Of a stretch of DNA of 32,474 nt, positions 32,129-32,474 are shown one piece after another (position 1 is the first letter of the stretch; each line of letters starts with the position of its first letter). The stretch lies in contig ONIP01000030.1 in the NCBI GenBank assembly GCA_900317955.1, positions 1 through 32,474 of the forward strand, given 5' to 3'. The notes beneath the pieces are model-generated. The model saw nothing but the letters and a program-made list of their open reading frames with translations. It searched no databases and had not been told where the DNA came from. Position numbers and translations under genes: made by a program. The DNA is from an uncultured Bacteroidales bacterium. Lineage in GTDB: Bacteria; Bacteroidota; Bacteroidia; Bacteroidales; P3.

Positions 32129-32164
32129 GTCCGACTAGTCAGACTAGTCAGACAAGTCCGACCA
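32129..32164 (+). repeat. Right array of palindromic 9-mers
   Basis: Four contiguous 9-base units: gtccgacta, gtcagacta, gtcagacaa, gtccgacca, in the same period as the left array and starting 8 bases after the cassette gene's stop. The outer units are GTCCGAC and the inner ones GTCAGAC. Confidence 0.9.
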
Positions 32165-32198
32165 ATAAAAAAGAATAATCAATAAAACAATAACAATT

Positions 32199-32474
32199 AT
32201 GACCCACTACGAAAAACAATCAAGCAAAGAGTTGCGCGCCGGCATGGGCGAAGGCCTTGTTGAGGCTGGCCGCAAGAACGAGAATGTCGTCGCGCTGAGC
32301 GCCGACGTTAAAGGAAGCGTCAAGATGGACGGCTTCGCCAAGGAATTCCCCGAGCGCTTCATCCAGTGCGGCATTGCCGAGGCCAACATGGTCGGCATCG
32401 CCGCCGGCCTGAGCCTCTGCGGCAAGGTGCCCTTCATCGGGGGCTTCGCCGAGTTCGTCACCGGCCGCGTCTAC
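32199..32474 (+). CDS. Transketolase, C-terminal (pyrimidine-binding) subunit, 3' end outside window
   Basis: 92 residues are visible before the window ends. MTHYEKQSSKELRAGMGEGLVEAG, NVVALSADVKGSVKM, FIQCGIAEANMVGIAAGLSLCGKVPFIGGFAEFVTGRVY match the start of the pyrimidine-binding half of transketolase (PF02779). The glutamate in GIAEANM is the family's TPP-activating residue. It should pair with the N-terminal subunit at 20605-21456. Codons are G/C-ending (gcc, ggc, ttc, aag), like housekeeping genes. The right 9-mer array ends 34 bases before the ATG, and no TAnnTTTGC box is seen in between, so its promoter may be upstream of, or supplied by, the cassette. Confidence 0.92.
   Translation, partial: MTHYEKQSSKELRAGMGEGLVEAGRKNENVVALSADVKGSVKMDGFAKEFPERFIQCGIAEANMVGIAAGLSLCGKVPFIGGFAEFVTGRVY

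Noticed and set aside
31491..32164. The 9-mer arrays as CRISPR or as integron attachment sites
   Set aside because: There are no spacers, no cas genes and no integrase, and the 9-base palindromic unit does not have the length or structure of attC sites.
1..32474. tRNA, rRNA or transposase genes
   Set aside because: None was recognised in the gaps on either strand. This was by reading only; a tRNA or profile scan was not possible.

Overview
The window looks like a chromosome segment of an uncultured Bacteroidales-type bacterium (phylum Bacteroidota). The evidence is type IX secretion C-terminal sorting domains of both type A (positions 2-229 and 6931-8316) and type B (21598-24153), promoters of the Bacteroidota TAnnTTTGC type, few Shine-Dalgarno sequences, a split transketolase, a BspA-like repeat protein, and the small Bacteroidota-specific DUF4295 protein beside ribosomal protein bL33. 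Most genes have C-rich, C-ending codons. One stretch (about 5250-8520) is clearly different: A/T-rich at its left side and G-rich on the coding strand towards its right.

Layout. 1-4410: the tail of a secreted protein, a GreA/GreB-like protein, a MarC membrane protein, then an MBOAT acyltransferase and an AlgJ/AlgX-like SGNH partner, a likely two-gene surface polysaccharide O-acetylation system. Its start codon is directly preceded by an octamer tandem array. 4460-10130: a short BspA-like gene, a foreign-looking module with two secreted-protein genes, then a C_GCAxxG_C_C redox protein and galM. 10199-14456: a membrane-anchored TPR protein, a dihydroorotate dehydrogenase-like protein, a four-helix-bundle protein, kdsA and a DnaQ-like exonuclease. 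14589-19990 (minus strand): DUF4295 and rpmG, then yidC, nhaD and a lysozyme-like membrane protein. 20156-21456: a small lipoprotein and the N-terminal transketolase subunit. 21598-31414: a large IgGFc-binding-like type B T9SS protein, a secreted VWA protein, a His/Cys-rich lipoprotein, two YjbH-like outer-membrane proteins, and an esterase lipoprotein, GNAT and YD-repeat-like gene run. 31432-32474: a four-helix-bundle 'suffix' gene between two arrays of a palindromic 9-mer, then the start of the C-terminal transketolase subunit.

The best candidates for something undescribed are two insertion-like structures. (1) A 201-bp direct repeat (9 mismatches, no gaps, at 5050-5250 and 8524-8724) brackets the two-gene low-GC module. 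Each copy holds the 5' end of the gene on one side and the start codon of the gene on the other, and inverted GGGGTCT/AGACCCC heptamers sit just inside both copies. (2) The four-helix-bundle suffix gene at 31551-32120 lies between two arrays of GTCnGAC-type 9-mers. Upstream of the first array is an 11-codon ORF (MTHHEKSSEPQ) resembling the start of the transketolase subunit (MTHYEKQSSKE) that follows the second array. This cassette is the last part of a 10.7-kb interval separating the two transketolase halves. A dispersed repeat of about 100 bp occurs once inside module 1 and once inside the transketolase interval. No rRNA, tRNA, CRISPR array, transposase or integrase gene was recognised; this was by reading only, without computed searches.
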